Shown here piece after piece: positions 42,327-51,130 of a stretch of 55,128 nucleotides of DNA; position 1 is the stretch's first letter, and every line of letters starts with the position of its first letter. A program made the position numbers and the translations under genes. The notes under the pieces were generated by a model, which worked only from the letters and a program-made list of their open reading frames with translations, was not told the DNA's origin and ran no database searches. Origin of the DNA: Streptomyces cavernicola (GTDB taxonomy: Bacteria; Actinomycetota; Actinomycetes; Streptomycetales; Streptomycetaceae); NCBI RefSeq assembly GCF_029968035.1, contig NZ_JASCIQ010000052.1, positions 1-55,128 on the forward strand. The letters run 5' to 3'.

Positions 42327-43235
42327 ATGAACAGCGACTTTCCTGCCGTCCTCCCGGAGCTCGGCCCTCTCGTCGTGGGCGTCGACGGCTCCCCGCAGGC
42401 GCACACGGCGACCCTGTGGGCCGCGGACGAAGCCGCCCGCCGCGGGCACGCGCTGCGCCTCGTGCACGCGGCCGACACCGACCGGAAGGCCTTGTTCGCC
42501 CCGGCCGAGACGATCGAAGCCACCCGCCAGGCGGGCCGCGACCTGCTGGCCGAGACCGCCACGGCCGTACGGGACCGGTTCGCCGGCCTGACCGTGACCG
42601 AGGAGCTCAGCAGCCTGCAGCCGATGGCCGCGCTGCGCGCCGCGGCCGGCACCCGCGGCACGATCGTCGTGGGCAGCCGGGGCCTCGGCGGGTTCTCCGC
42701 GCTGCTGCTCGGCTCGGTCGGCCTTGGCGTGGTGGCACGCTCGGAGGTTCCCGTGATCGTCGTACGCGGCGAGACGGACCGCCCCGAGACCGGCACCGTC
42801 ACCGCGGCCGTCCGCAGCGCCGCGGACCTGAAGTGGCTGTTCGTCGCGGCCGCCGAGGCGGAGGCGCGCAAGGCCTCGCTCCGGCTGCTCGGCGTCTGGA
42901 ACGTGCTCCGGTACGCCGGCAGCGTCGTCACCATGCTCGACGACCTCGACGAGATCGCGCACGCGCGCGTACGGGAGGTGAAGGAGCTCGGCGACGCCGT
43001 CCGGAACGCGTACCCGGGCCTGACCGTCAGCCACGGCGTCGACACGGCGACGAGCGTCCCCGGTGCCCTCGTCGAGGCGAGCGCCCACACCGACCTCCTC
43101 GTCCTCGGCAGCCACCGCCGCCCCCTGCACCTCGGCTCCCACCTGGGCCGCATCCCCCACGCGGCCCTCCACCACGCCCACTGCCCCGTGGAGGTCGTAC
43201 CGCCGGGGTTCGACGCGGGGGCTCCGGGCGGGTGA
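42327..43235 (+). CDS. Tandem universal stress protein
   Basis: A 302-residue protein with two Usp domains (about 14-145 and 165-295). The first has VVGVDGSPQAHTATLWAADEA and the ATP-binding GSRGLGGFSALLLGSVG. The second has the equivalent GSHRRPLHLGSHLGRIPHA, with the glycine pattern partly changed. Such proteins are induced by hypoxia or other stress in actinobacteria, often under DosR-type regulators, and are thought to bind ATP and dampen metabolism. ATG 42327 has GAGGAGGAG upstream. A DosR-like box lies ~110 bp upstream. It converges with the nitroreductase gene. Confidence 0.9.
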   Translation: MNSDFPAVLPELGPLVVGVDGSPQAHTATLWAADEAARRGHALRLVHAADTDRKALFAPAETIEATRQAGRDLLAETATAVRDRFAGLTVTEELSSLQPMAALRAAAGTRGTIVVGSRGLGGFSALLLGSVGLGVVARSEVPVIVVRGETDRPETGTVTAAVRSAADLKWLFVAAAEAEARKASLRLLGVWNVLRYAGSVVTMLDDLDEIAHARVREVKELGDAVRNAYPGLTVSHGVDTATSVPGALVEASAHTDLLVLGSHRRPLHLGSHLGRIPHAALHHAHCPVEVVPPGFDAGAPGG

Positions 43236-43535
43236 CGGGAGCACTTCGCGTGCGGCGGCCCGTCGCCGTCCCCCGCCGCGAGGCCGGAAGCGGAAGCGCG
43301 CCCGAGCCCGGAGCTGGGCAGATTCGGGCGGACCAGGCCGAAACCCTGGCCGCAGGCAACCGAACCCTGGCTGTAGGCAACCGCCGAGCCGGCCCAGGCG
43401 CCGCGCGCCCGGCGTCGCGGACGTCGGGCCAGGGGAGCTTCCGCAGGGGGACACAGCGGCTGTCTCCAGGCGGTCGCCCCCAGCGGCCGACTCGTCGTTC
43501 CCGAGGAACAAGAACCCCCGGCCTGGCCCCGCCGT
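43236..43535. other. Gap with a 21-bp direct repeat
   Basis: A 300-bp stretch between convergent genes. Two adjacent 21-bp copies lie at 43342-43362 and 43363-43383 (AACCCTGGCYGYAGGCAACC plus G, two differences). A short hairpin GTTCC-cga-GGAAC lies near 43498. No gene is visible. Confidence 0.5.
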
Positions 43536-44522
43536 TCAGCGCACCGTGAGTACCTCGGACGCGGGCCTGCGTGGGGTGGGGCGGCCGGTGGGGCCGTAGC
43601 CGACGCGGATGACCATCTGGACGAACCGTGCCTCGGACTGCGGATCGCGTACCAGCGAACGGAGTTCGGGCCACTCCAGGGGCTGCGAGAGGAGGGAGGT
43701 CGAGAGCCCGTCCAGGGTGGCCTGGAGGAGGACCCGCTGCATCGCCTCGCCCGACCGCAGCCACGCCTCGGGGGTGTCGTCCGCCGTGCTGAGCAGCACG
43801 ATCTGGGGCCGCTTCTCGAACGGCGCGGAGGCGCGCGACGCGTCCCGGCGGGACGCGTCGAAGTCCCGGACCGGCGAGGTCACGTCGTACTGCCGCGGGC
43901 CGAAGGCGTACGAGGGGATGCCCTCCGTCGCCTTCTCGCCGGCGGCGCCCGTGCGCGTCCAGGCGGCGATCTCCGCCCGTACCGCCTCGTCCGAGGCCTC
44001 GAACCGCTCGGAGTCGTGGACGAGTTCGAGTACGGCGTCGGTGTGCCAGGGGTCGGGCACGACGAGCCGGCACCCCTCGAGCAGGGCCGCCGCGCGCAGC
44101 CCGTCGAGGATCTCCTCGGGCACCCGCTCGTCGGAGAACGGGAAGCGGCTGGTGTGCCGACGGGGCAGGGCCGTGTGCAGCGGCTGCAGGTCGGCTTCCT
44201 CGGCGTCCGCTCCGGTCAGCCGTGCGTCGGCGAGATGCCAGGCGTCGCCGGGGTCGGGAAGCAGCCGGGTGGCGGCGCGCAGTCCGCTGTGCGCGGCGGC
44301 CACGCGGAGGCCGAACAGGGCGGCGCCGCAGCCGATGTGCAGGGCCCGGTGATCGGGGTCCTCACGCGGCAGACCGCGGCCGGGGTCGCCGTGCAGTTCG
44401 ACGGTGTCGGTCTCCGCCACATGGACGAACCTCCACGGCTGCGCGTTGTGCATCGAGGGCGCGGTGACGGCGTCCTCGACCAGCGACGTCACGAGCGGTC
44501 GGGTCAGAGCGGTGGTGGGCAC
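43536..44522 (-). CDS. Acg-family nitroreductase-like protein
   Basis: A 328-residue double-domain nitroreductase-like protein. DAVTAPSMHNAQPWRFV at the N-terminus, CGAALFGLRVAAAHSGL, and the C-terminal QRVLLQATLDGLSTSLLSQPLEWPELR are typical of the Acg group (Rv2032-like), which is strongly induced by DosR in mycobacteria and may sequester flavin rather than reduce nitro compounds. GTG 44522, behind AGGACGC, gives the conserved N-terminus; an upstream in-frame ATG would add an unconserved Pro/Arg stretch. It diverges from the histidine kinase gene across an 805-bp region that carries tandem GGGCC-N3-CGGACC boxes. Confidence 0.87.
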   Translation of the reverse strand: MPTTALTRPLVTSLVEDAVTAPSMHNAQPWRFVHVAETDTVELHGDPGRGLPREDPDHRALHIGCGAALFGLRVAAAHSGLRAATRLLPDPGDAWHLADARLTGADAEEADLQPLHTALPRRHTSRFPFSDERVPEEILDGLRAAALLEGCRLVVPDPWHTDAVLELVHDSERFEASDEAVRAEIAAWTRTGAAGEKATEGIPSYAFGPRQYDVTSPVRDFDASRRDASRASAPFEKRPQIVLLSTADDTPEAWLRSGEAMQRVLLQATLDGLSTSLLSQPLEWPELRSLVRDPQSEARFVQMVIRVGYGPTGRPTPRRPASEVLTVR

Positions 44523-44772
44523 GGTGCGTCCTGTCTGTCGCGGTCGGCCAGGGTGTACGGGCCACGGGGGCCGGGGAGCGCCAGGCTTCACGGGCGCCGG
44601 CTGGGCGAGGCCGTGGGCCGCCGGTCAGTCCGCGCCGCCGAACGATCACGGGCACCCGGGAGATGTGCAGGCGGCGCCCCGGGCGTCGTGCCGGTCGGCG
44701 AGCGGCGGGAGAAGGAGCGGCCCTCGACCTGCCCTCGCCACCACCGTCCCTCGCGCGCCACCGATCCGCGAG

Positions 44773-44809
44773 GGGCCGAACGGACCCCCCGAGGCCCAAC
44801 CGGACCGCC
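44773..44809. promoter_or_regulatory. DosR/OsdR-like tandem boxes B and C
   Basis: GGGCCGAACGGACCCC (44773-44788) and GGCCCAACCGGACCGCC (44793-44809). Their CGGACC halves start at 44781 and 44801, exactly 20 bp apart, so both face the same side of the helix. They lie about 250-290 bp upstream of the nitroreductase start. Confidence 0.6.
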
Positions 44810-44899
44810 CGCACCGTCTGGATCTTGGCACCTGACTGCCAGGGTCGTGGCGCTGGATCGTCCGGGTCGCAGGTGTCGGACTGCCCCGGCCCTGCCACC

Positions 44900-44913
44900 G
44901 GGCCGCGCGGACC
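44900..44913. promoter_or_regulatory. DosR/OsdR-like box D
   Basis: GGGCCGCGCGGACC, the same GGGCC-N3-CGGACC pattern as boxes A and B. It lies in the nitroreductase-histidine kinase intergenic region, just before the 82-bp dispersed repeat. Confidence 0.5.
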
Positions 44914-44957
44914 GATCGGGGCTTCGCCCCGGCCCGCGCCGTCGTTCGACTGCGGCT

Positions 44958-45111
44958 CCGTCGTGGCTGGTCGCGCAGTTCCCCGCGCCGCTGTCGGGGC
45001 ACGTGTCGCCGCCCGAACTCAGCCCCTCCGGCGTTTGAGATGGGGGAGGGGGCTGGCCCCCGAAGCGCCGCAGCCACGCGGCGCCAGCCGCACAGCCGGG
45101 AAGGGGCGGGG
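44958..45111 (-). repeat. 82-bp composite repeat plus partial arm
   Basis: Positions 44958-45039 are an inverted copy of the 82-bp composite at 17797-17878 (its complement begins CTCAAACGCCGGAGGGGCTG and contains GGCGCGGGGAACTGCGC). At 45097-45111 CGGGAAGGGGCGGGG repeats part of the long inverted arm seen at 17909-17938. Apart from this and the boxes B-D, I see nothing in the 805 bp between 44523 and 45327. Confidence 0.7.
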
Positions 45112-45327
45112 CGGGGCGGGGTCCTGGCACTGGACCGCCACGCGCCAGGGCCAACCGGAGGACGCCGACGCCCCCGGCCCAGGCAAGGGCTCCGACGGCC
45201 GCCCCGCCCCGGACCAGTGCGCCGTAGGCGCGAGTCGCATCCGGCAGGAAGGTCCGCTGAGCCGGGATTACGGTGAAGGAGGTCCGCCCGTGCGCCGAGT
45301 GAGCGTTCGGCGCGGGCGGAGGTGGCG

Positions 45328-47061
45328 ATGGCGGGTCAGCGTCCGGAGCGGCCGGGCGGCGGGATGCCACGGCAGAGGCTGGACGAGCTGCTCGACGAGC
45401 TCCAGGTGCGCATCGCCGAGGTGCGGGGCACGAGGGACCGGCTCAACGGCCTGCTAGAGGCCGTCATGTCCGTGGGCCGGGAGCTGGATCTCCCGCAGGT
45501 GCTGCGCGGCATCGTGCAGTCCGCGGTGACCCTCGTGGACGCCGAGTACGGCGCCCTGGGCGTGATCGGCGACGACCAGAACCTCTCGGAGTTCATCCCG
45601 GTCGGCATCAGCGACGACGTGTGGGAGCAGATCGGCGACCTGCCCTCCGGGCACGGCCTGCTGGGCGAGCTGATCCGCAACCCGCAGCCGCTGCGCCTCT
45701 CGGAGCTGTCCGACCACCCGGCCTCGTACGGCTTCCCGCCGCACCACCCGCCGATGCACTCCTTCCTGGGCGTCCCCATCCGCGTACGCGACGACGTGTT
45801 CGGCAACCTGTACCTGACGCAGAAGCGGGGCGGGGCCGACTTCGACGCGGAGGACGAGGCCGTCGTGACGACCCTCGCCGTCGCCGCGGGCATCGCCGTC
45901 GAGAACGCCCGCCTGTACGAGGAGGGGCGTCGCCGACAGCGCTGGCTGGCCGCGAGCTCCGACCTCACGAGCGCGCTCCTGTCGGGGGTGGGGGAGCATG
46001 AGGTGCTCGACGGGATGCTGGTGCGGGCCATGGACATCGCCGACGCCGACCTGGCGGCGTTCTACCTGGTGGGCGCCGACGGCGAGCTCAACGGCTCGCT
46101 CGCCCGGGGCGAGGACGCCGACGAGCACCGGGGCGTGGTGCTGCCGAGCAGCGAGGGGACGCTCGCCGGGCTCGCGCTCGGCGAGGAAGGCCTGGTCCAG
46201 GTCCCGGACGTGGAGCACGAGCCCGCCGTCACGGTGGAGCCCGAACGCTGGCGCGGTTTCGGCCCCGCGGTGGTCGTCACGGTCGGTACGAAGGAACGCC
46301 TGAGCGGTGTGCTGATGCTCGTCCGTCGCCGTGGGCGCGCCCAGTTCACCAGCGCCGAGACGGCCGCCCTGCCCGGATTCGCGGGCCAGGCCGCGCTGGC
46401 CCTCGAACTCGCCGACCGGCGGCGGGACGCCGAGCAGGTGAGTCTCCTGGAGGACCGCGACCGGATCGCCCGCGAGCTGCACGACCTGGCGATCCAGCGC
46501 CTCTTCGCCACCGGCATGACGCTGCAGAGCGCCCGCAGGTTCGTCGAGCATCCGCAGGCCATGGACCGCCTCGGCCGGGCCATCGAAGACCTCGACGCCA
46601 CCATCAAGATCATCCGGTCCACCGTCTTCGGCCTGCGCGAACACGACTCCCCCGGTACGGCTCTGAAGCTGAGGAGCCGCATCGTCAAAGCGGTCGAGTC
46701 GGCCACGGCGACCCTGGGCTTCGCCCCGGCCCTGCGCATGGAGGGCCTGCTCGACACGGACGTGGCGCCGGACGCGGCCGCGGAGGTCATCGCCGTCGTC
46801 GGCGAAGCCCTCACCAATGTGGCGCGGCACGCGGACGCCCACCGCGCGGAGGTGTCCATCGTCGCCGACGCGGGCGTACTCGCGGTCGTCGTGAGCGACG
46901 ACGGCCACGGCATCCCGCAGGACGGCCCCCGCAGCGGACTGCGGAACCTCGCGGAACGCGCGGAGCGCCTCGGCGGCACCCTGTCCGTCCTGGCCCGGCC
47001 GGAGCCGGGCACCGGCACCGTTCTGGAGTGGCGGATCCCGCTCGCGGCCAACCCTGAGTGA
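45328..47061 (+). CDS. Two-GAF sensor histidine kinase (DosS/OsdK-like)
   Basis: A 577-residue cytoplasmic kinase. A short N-terminal coiled helix (LDELLDELQVRIAEVRGTRDRLNGLLEAV) is followed by two GAF domains (about 55-200 and 225-375), the HisKA_3 phosphoacceptor H385 in RDRIARELHDLAIQRLF, and an HATPase domain with GEALTNVARHADAH and DDGHGI. This is the layout of mycobacterial DosS/DosT and of Streptomyces OsdK, which sense redox, oxygen or NO through GAF-bound haem. I chose ATG 45328, with GGAGG five bases upstream; GTG 45322 is too close to that site. Its likely partner regulator is encoded convergently at 47143-47859. The stop codon lies in a 17-bp triple repeat. Confidence 0.9.
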   Translation: MAGQRPERPGGGMPRQRLDELLDELQVRIAEVRGTRDRLNGLLEAVMSVGRELDLPQVLRGIVQSAVTLVDAEYGALGVIGDDQNLSEFIPVGISDDVWEQIGDLPSGHGLLGELIRNPQPLRLSELSDHPASYGFPPHHPPMHSFLGVPIRVRDDVFGNLYLTQKRGGADFDAEDEAVVTTLAVAAGIAVENARLYEEGRRRQRWLAASSDLTSALLSGVGEHEVLDGMLVRAMDIADADLAAFYLVGADGELNGSLARGEDADEHRGVVLPSSEGTLAGLALGEEGLVQVPDVEHEPAVTVEPERWRGFGPAVVVTVGTKERLSGVLMLVRRRGRAQFTSAETAALPGFAGQAALALELADRRRDAEQVSLLEDRDRIARELHDLAIQRLFATGMTLQSARRFVEHPQAMDRLGRAIEDLDATIKIIRSTVFGLREHDSPGTALKLRSRIVKAVESATATLGFAPALRMEGLLDTDVAPDAAAEVIAVVGEALTNVARHADAHRAEVSIVADAGVLAVVVSDDGHGIPQDGPRSGLRNLAERAERLGGTLSVLARPEPGTGTVLEWRIPLAANPE

Positions 47062-47101
47062 CGGCCGACCCCGAGTGACGGTCAACCCTGAGTGACGGGC
47101 G
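47051..47101. repeat. Three 17-bp tandem repeats across a stop codon
   Basis: Copies at 47051-47067, 47068-47084 and 47085-47101 follow the pattern ACCCYGAGTGACGGNCN. The TGA stop of the kinase gene lies in the first copy. The duplication adds nothing to the protein because the stop precedes the later copies. Confidence 0.75.
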
Positions 47102-47142
47102 GAGCGGCGGACCGACGGACCTGCATACCGGCGGACGACGGC

Positions 47143-47859
47143 TCAACTCGCCCCGGGGGCACGGCCGTGCGCCTGGGTGGCGATCACGGCGGCCTGTACG
47201 CGGCGCTCGACGCCCAGCTTTCCGAGCAGCCGCGAGATGTGGTTCTTGACGGTCTTCTCCGAGAGGTGGAGCTGCTCGGCGATCTGCCGGTTGGTGAGCC
47301 CCTCGCCGATCAGGTCGAGTACGGACCGCTCCCGATCGGACAGCACCGCGAGCCGCTCGTCCTGCGTGGGCCGCTCCTCCGCCTCGGGCGTGCGCAGCGA
47401 ACGCATCAGCCGGGCGGTGGTGGCGGGGTCGAGCATCGACTGCCCGGTGGCGACGGTCCGCACCGCCGACACCAGGTCCGAGCCCTTGATCTGCTTGAGG
47501 ACGTACCCCGCCGCACCCGCCATGATCGCGTCGAGCAGCGCTTCCTCGTCGTCGAACGAGGTCAGCATCAGACAGGACAGGTCGGGCATGCGCGAGCGCA
47601 ACTCCCGGCACACGGAGATCCCGTCGCCGTCGGGCAGCCGTACGTCGAGCACGGCCACGTCCGGACGTAGTGCGGTTCCTCGGGCCAGCGCCTCCTGCGC
47701 GGTCGACGCCTCCCCGACCACCACCATGTCGGGCTCGTCGTCGATGAGGTCGTGCAGCCCGCGCCGGACGACCTCGTGGTCGTCCACGAGGAAGACCCGC
47801 GCGGGTGCGCCGACACTCTGCGGCTCCGACGGCCCTGACCGGCCTGACGGCTCTGACAT
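47143..47859 (-). CDS. NarL/FixJ response regulator (DosR/OsdR-like)
   Basis: A 238-residue regulator. The receiver domain has VFLVDDHEVVRRGL, the phosphorylated D72 in VAVLDVRLPDGDG, LTSFDDEEA and the Lys in YVLKQIKG. The LuxR-type helix-turn-helix LTNRQIAEQLHLSEKTVKNHISRL is at about 185-208. Length, the long linker and the KQIKG motif are like mycobacterial DosR/DevR and Streptomyces OsdR. It is probably phosphorylated by the neighbouring GAF kinase and binds the GGGCC-N3-CGGACC boxes upstream of the stress genes, an inference. Start ATG 47859. The genes converge with an 81-bp gap. Confidence 0.9.
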   Translation of the reverse strand: MSEPSGRSGPSEPQSVGAPARVFLVDDHEVVRRGLHDLIDDEPDMVVVGEASTAQEALARGTALRPDVAVLDVRLPDGDGISVCRELRSRMPDLSCLMLTSFDDEEALLDAIMAGAAGYVLKQIKGSDLVSAVRTVATGQSMLDPATTARLMRSLRTPEAEERPTQDERLAVLSDRERSVLDLIGEGLTNRQIAEQLHLSEKTVKNHISRLLGKLGVERRVQAAVIATQAHGRAPGAS

Positions 47860-47980
47860 GGAACCCCCTGCGCTGCGCTCACCCGGCAGACGTACGCCTT
47901 CACGAAGATTGTCCGCCAGGACGCGTCCGGGCGGGCGGTGAAGAGGGCGGTGAGGGGGGTGAGGCGGGCGCCGACGAGGG

Positions 47981-48002
47981 CGGACCCGGCGCGCCGGGTC
48001 CG
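47981..48002 (-). terminator. Perfect 22-bp palindrome after the membrane protein gene
   Basis: The palindrome is CGGACCCGGCG plus its complement. It lies 12 bp after the stop of the minus-strand gene ending at 48014 and would form an 8- to 10-bp GC hairpin with a small loop. Termination is the likely role. Confidence 0.6.
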
Positions 48003-48013
48003 GCTCGGCGGTC

Positions 48014-50203
48014 TCAGCGCTGCGCGCCGTGTCTCTCGCGTATGCCGCGGACGAGCCCGGTCACCTCGACGCTGCCGCTCGCCCCGGCCTCGCCCAGCGG
48101 TCCCGGCAGCGCGGTGTACGGGGTCCGGCCCGCTCGGCCGGGCAGGCTGAGGCGCAACCGGTCCACTGCCCCACCGCGGTGGGCCGAGGCCACCTTCCCG
48201 AGCGTCGACCCGCAGTCGGCGCACACCGGGTACAGGCGGGCGCGTGCCCCTGGGGTGGGGGAGAGGCGGGCGGACATCGGGGACGGGCCGTGCAGCGGGT
48301 TGAGGGTGCACAGCTTCGTGTCGGGCGCGAAGCGGCCGTTGCCGTGGGCCGCGTCGAGCGCCGCGCGTCCGGCGCGTATCAGGGCGAGCCCGGAGGCGAG
48401 GTCCACGGCGGCGGCGTCCTCGTCCACGCGCCGGTCGTGGTCCCGGTCGAGCACGAGCCCGGCCGCCTCCAGGCAGTCCCGGGCAGCGGCCAGCGTCTCG
48501 GTCTCGCTGTCGCCTCCGCTGCGCCGTCGTGCGGCGGCCGATTTCTCGCGCAGCGAGCCGAGTTCACGCTGTGCCGTGCTGTGCAGCCAGGCGACGTCCG
48601 GCCGTGCGTCCTCGGCCGAGACGTCCCGCCCGAGCGCCCCGCCACCCGCAGTGCTCGTACTGCCGCGACTCCCGGAACCCGCACGACCCGAGCCCGTGCG
48701 CCCCGAACCCGTACGACCCGACCGCGTGCGCTCCGATCGTCCGTCCCCGCGCCGCACCCGACGTACGAGCCACACCGCGCCGGCGATCGCCGCGGGCACC
48801 CCGGCGCCACCGGCGAGACCGGCGAGGAACAGGCCGGAGAGCCCGAGCGGGCCGGCGGGGTCGGTGAGCAGCGGGGGCAGTGCGTCCTCCGCGACCGGGT
48901 CCGTGAGCGGCTCGTCGTCCGCGTACGGCCGGCCGGGCGGGCCCGCGGGTGTCGCCCTGATGTGCTGGGCGAGCTTGAGGAGGCGGGCGTGCAGCTGCGG
49001 GTCCGCGTCCAGGTCCTCGGGGCCGTAGGCCACCCACTCGTCGAGCTCGTACAGCTCCAACTCGTCGAGTTTCGCCCCGTAGTTGACGATGTCCAGGGAG
49101 ATGTCGTCGAACTCGCCGATGGAGGCGGTGACGTAGAGGCCGTCCTTGCCGAGCGTGTCGTGCAGCCGCTCGGCGAATCGCTCGGGGCGGCCCTCCGACT
49201 CGTCGGCGCGGGAGAGCGGCGCCACCGTGACGTGCACGGGAACATCGAGCGCAGCGAAGTGCCGTTCCACGGACCGCAGTTGACGGGGCGTGAGCGCGGG
49301 CGGGATCTCCGCGTCGAGATAGACGGAACGGTGGCGCAGCCCGGCCGCGAACCGCTCGGCCCGCAGCTGCATGTCCCGTCCGGTCGGGTCGGGGTCGCCG
49401 GTGGAGCTGACCTCGGAGAGGGCGTTCTGCGCGCCCAGCGGCACGGCCACGGCGAGCACCCCTGCCAGGGTGATGGGGACGAGCAGGCGCCGCCGCGTCC
49501 CGCGCCGCAGGGCGAGGGGCACGCCGATCAGCAGGACGAGCACCGGGACGAGACCGGTGAACACCCCGGTCGTCGTGGACTGCGTCGCCCGCGCGTCCGG
49601 CGTCGTGTAGAAGGCGCTCGGGGACTTCCCGCTGCCGCTCGCGTCGCCCTCGTTGAGCAGTCCGTCGACGAACGCGGTGAAGTAGTCGAGGGCCGTGGCG
49701 TCGGACGGAAGCCACTCGTCCGCGGAGTCGAGGGAGGCCTGGATGGGCAGCTCGCGCACGCCGTGGGACTCGACGGTCACGTCGGTCCAGCTGCCGCCGC
49801 CCTCGGCATCGAGCAGGATGTACATCCCCTTGCGGCCGAGTTTCTCCCGTACCGCGGTGAGCAGTTCCTCCCCGTCCGCGGTCGCCGCGTACGGCAGTAC
49901 GAGCACGTACGTGGGCACGCCGGTCCGCCGGGCCTGCTCCAGGAACGCCGGCCACGCGGAGCGGGGCATGACGCGTGGGGTCTGGTCCGTGACGTAGATC
50001 GGGGACTTGCGCAGCTGCCCGGCGAAGTACGCGGCGCGGGCGTCGAGCCCGGCGGGGTCCGCGGCGGCTTGCGGGGCGCTGGAGACGGGCTGCGCCGCGG
50101 CCGCGCCCGCGGCCGGCGTGAACAACACAACCAGGGTCAACGCGAGCACGACCAGAGCCCCCGCCCCGCGGGCACGTCCCGCCCCAACTCCTCGGCTCCG
50201 CAC
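48014..50203 (-). CDS. Large membrane protein with duplicated extracytoplasmic domain
   Basis: A 729-residue protein. A signal peptide (ALVVLALTLVVLFTPAAGAAAAQ) is followed by an external domain (about 50-200), transmembrane helices (GVFTGLVPVLVLLIGVPLAL and VPITLAGVLAVAVPLG), a second copy of the domain (about 285-390), another helix pair (LGLSGLFLAGLAGGAGVPAAI) and a ~230-residue cytoplasmic part. The duplication is clear: LRKSPIYVTDQTPRVMPRSAW against LRHRSVYLDAEIPPALTPRQL, then LGRKGMYILLD against LGKDGLYVTAS. The C-terminus has CTLNPLHG and YPVCADCGSTLG, which look like a metal-binding ribbon. RSGRTGSGRTGSG is simple repeat. I do not recognise a characterised family; the domain may be TPM-like. 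GTG 50203 is the start. Confidence 0.8.
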   Translation of the reverse strand: MRSRGVGAGRARGAGALVVLALTLVVLFTPAAGAAAAQPVSSAPQAAADPAGLDARAAYFAGQLRKSPIYVTDQTPRVMPRSAWPAFLEQARRTGVPTYVLVLPYAATADGEELLTAVREKLGRKGMYILLDAEGGGSWTDVTVESHGVRELPIQASLDSADEWLPSDATALDYFTAFVDGLLNEGDASGSGKSPSAFYTTPDARATQSTTTGVFTGLVPVLVLLIGVPLALRRGTRRRLLVPITLAGVLAVAVPLGAQNALSEVSSTGDPDPTGRDMQLRAERFAAGLRHRSVYLDAEIPPALTPRQLRSVERHFAALDVPVHVTVAPLSRADESEGRPERFAERLHDTLGKDGLYVTASIGEFDDISLDIVNYGAKLDELELYELDEWVAYGPEDLDADPQLHARLLKLAQHIRATPAGPPGRPYADDEPLTDPVAEDALPPLLTDPAGPLGLSGLFLAGLAGGAGVPAAIAGAVWLVRRVRRGDGRSERTRSGRTGSGRTGSGRAGSGSRGSTSTAGGGALGRDVSAEDARPDVAWLHSTAQRELGSLREKSAAARRRSGGDSETETLAAARDCLEAAGLVLDRDHDRRVDEDAAAVDLASGLALIRAGRAALDAAHGNGRFAPDTKLCTLNPLHGPSPMSARLSPTPGARARLYPVCADCGSTLGKVASAHRGGAVDRLRLSLPGRAGRTPYTALPGPLGEAGASGSVEVTGLVRGIRERHGAQR

Positions 50204-50497
50204 GGTCGCCGTCCCCCTCGTCGCACTGTCTTGATCACTTGCGCGTGTGTCTTGGGAACCCTAATCCGGAGCACTGACAACGCCGCCGACGGGGGCGGTG
50301 CGCAGGGGGCCGTCGCCCCCGGCCCACGCCCAGGAGCACCAAGATCGCGCACGCTTTTCTGGCAATTCATCACGACTTCTACATGAACCCGACAAGCTCT
50401 ACACATAAAGGGAAAGTAAGCGCAGAATGTCCGTAGGCGGCGCACACCGCACACCGCATCAGACGCGGTGAGGCCTGTGAGTCAAAGGAGACGAGCC

Positions 50498-50938
50498 ATG
50501 GCCAACGTGCAGCCCACCAGAGGTGACATAACTGCCCACCCTGATGTCTCCGAGATGCGGGACCGCTACGCACGTATGCTCGGCGGCCGCGACGTGGCGC
50601 TCGTGGACGGACCGGTCTTCCTGCTCGGTCTGTACTGCGCCGTATCCCCCTGGATACTCCACTACACGACGAGCCAGCCCGCGCTCGTCACCCACAACCT
50701 GATCCTCGGCATCGCGATCGGACTCCTGGCCCTCGGCTTCACCCGGGCCCCGGACCGCATGTACGGCCTCAGCTGGGCCTTCTGCGCGATGGGCATCTGG
50801 ATGATCGTCGCTCCGTGGGTCGTCGGCGAGAGCCCCGACACCGGTGTCGCGCTGAACAACATCATCATCGGCGCAGTGGCGGTGTGCCTCGGGCTGCTGT
50901 GCGCAGGCACGGCGGCGAAGAGCGTCCCCAAGCCGTAG
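50498..50938 (+). CDS. SPW-repeat membrane protein
   Basis: A 146-residue membrane protein with four hydrophobic helices in two repeats. The hallmark SPW occurs as CAVSPWILHY, and the second repeat has IVAPWVVG. The cytoplasmic N-terminus (DVSEMRDRYARML) is typical of the family, whose function is unknown. ATG 50498 has AAAGGAG nine bases upstream. The preceding 294 bp back to the divergent GTG 50203 contain an A/T-richer stretch (about 50350-50430) that probably holds the promoter; no operator was identified. Confidence 0.9.
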   Translation: MANVQPTRGDITAHPDVSEMRDRYARMLGGRDVALVDGPVFLLGLYCAVSPWILHYTTSQPALVTHNLILGIAIGLLALGFTRAPDRMYGLSWAFCAMGIWMIVAPWVVGESPDTGVALNNIIIGAVAVCLGLLCAGTAAKSVPKP

Positions 50939-51130
50939 GAGCACACAGGAGAGGAACCCTGCAGGCCGGTCCGCACCCGCGGGCCGGCCTGTTCATGCCG
51001 TGCGATCTCACGTTGTGCGAACTGGTGGGCAGGGGCGGGTGGTTGCGGGTTGTTCGCCCCCCGGTCCGAGGGCGGTCGCGCGAGCGGATCATCCAAACCG
51101 GATCACCTCGACCGGATCACCTCGGCTGGA

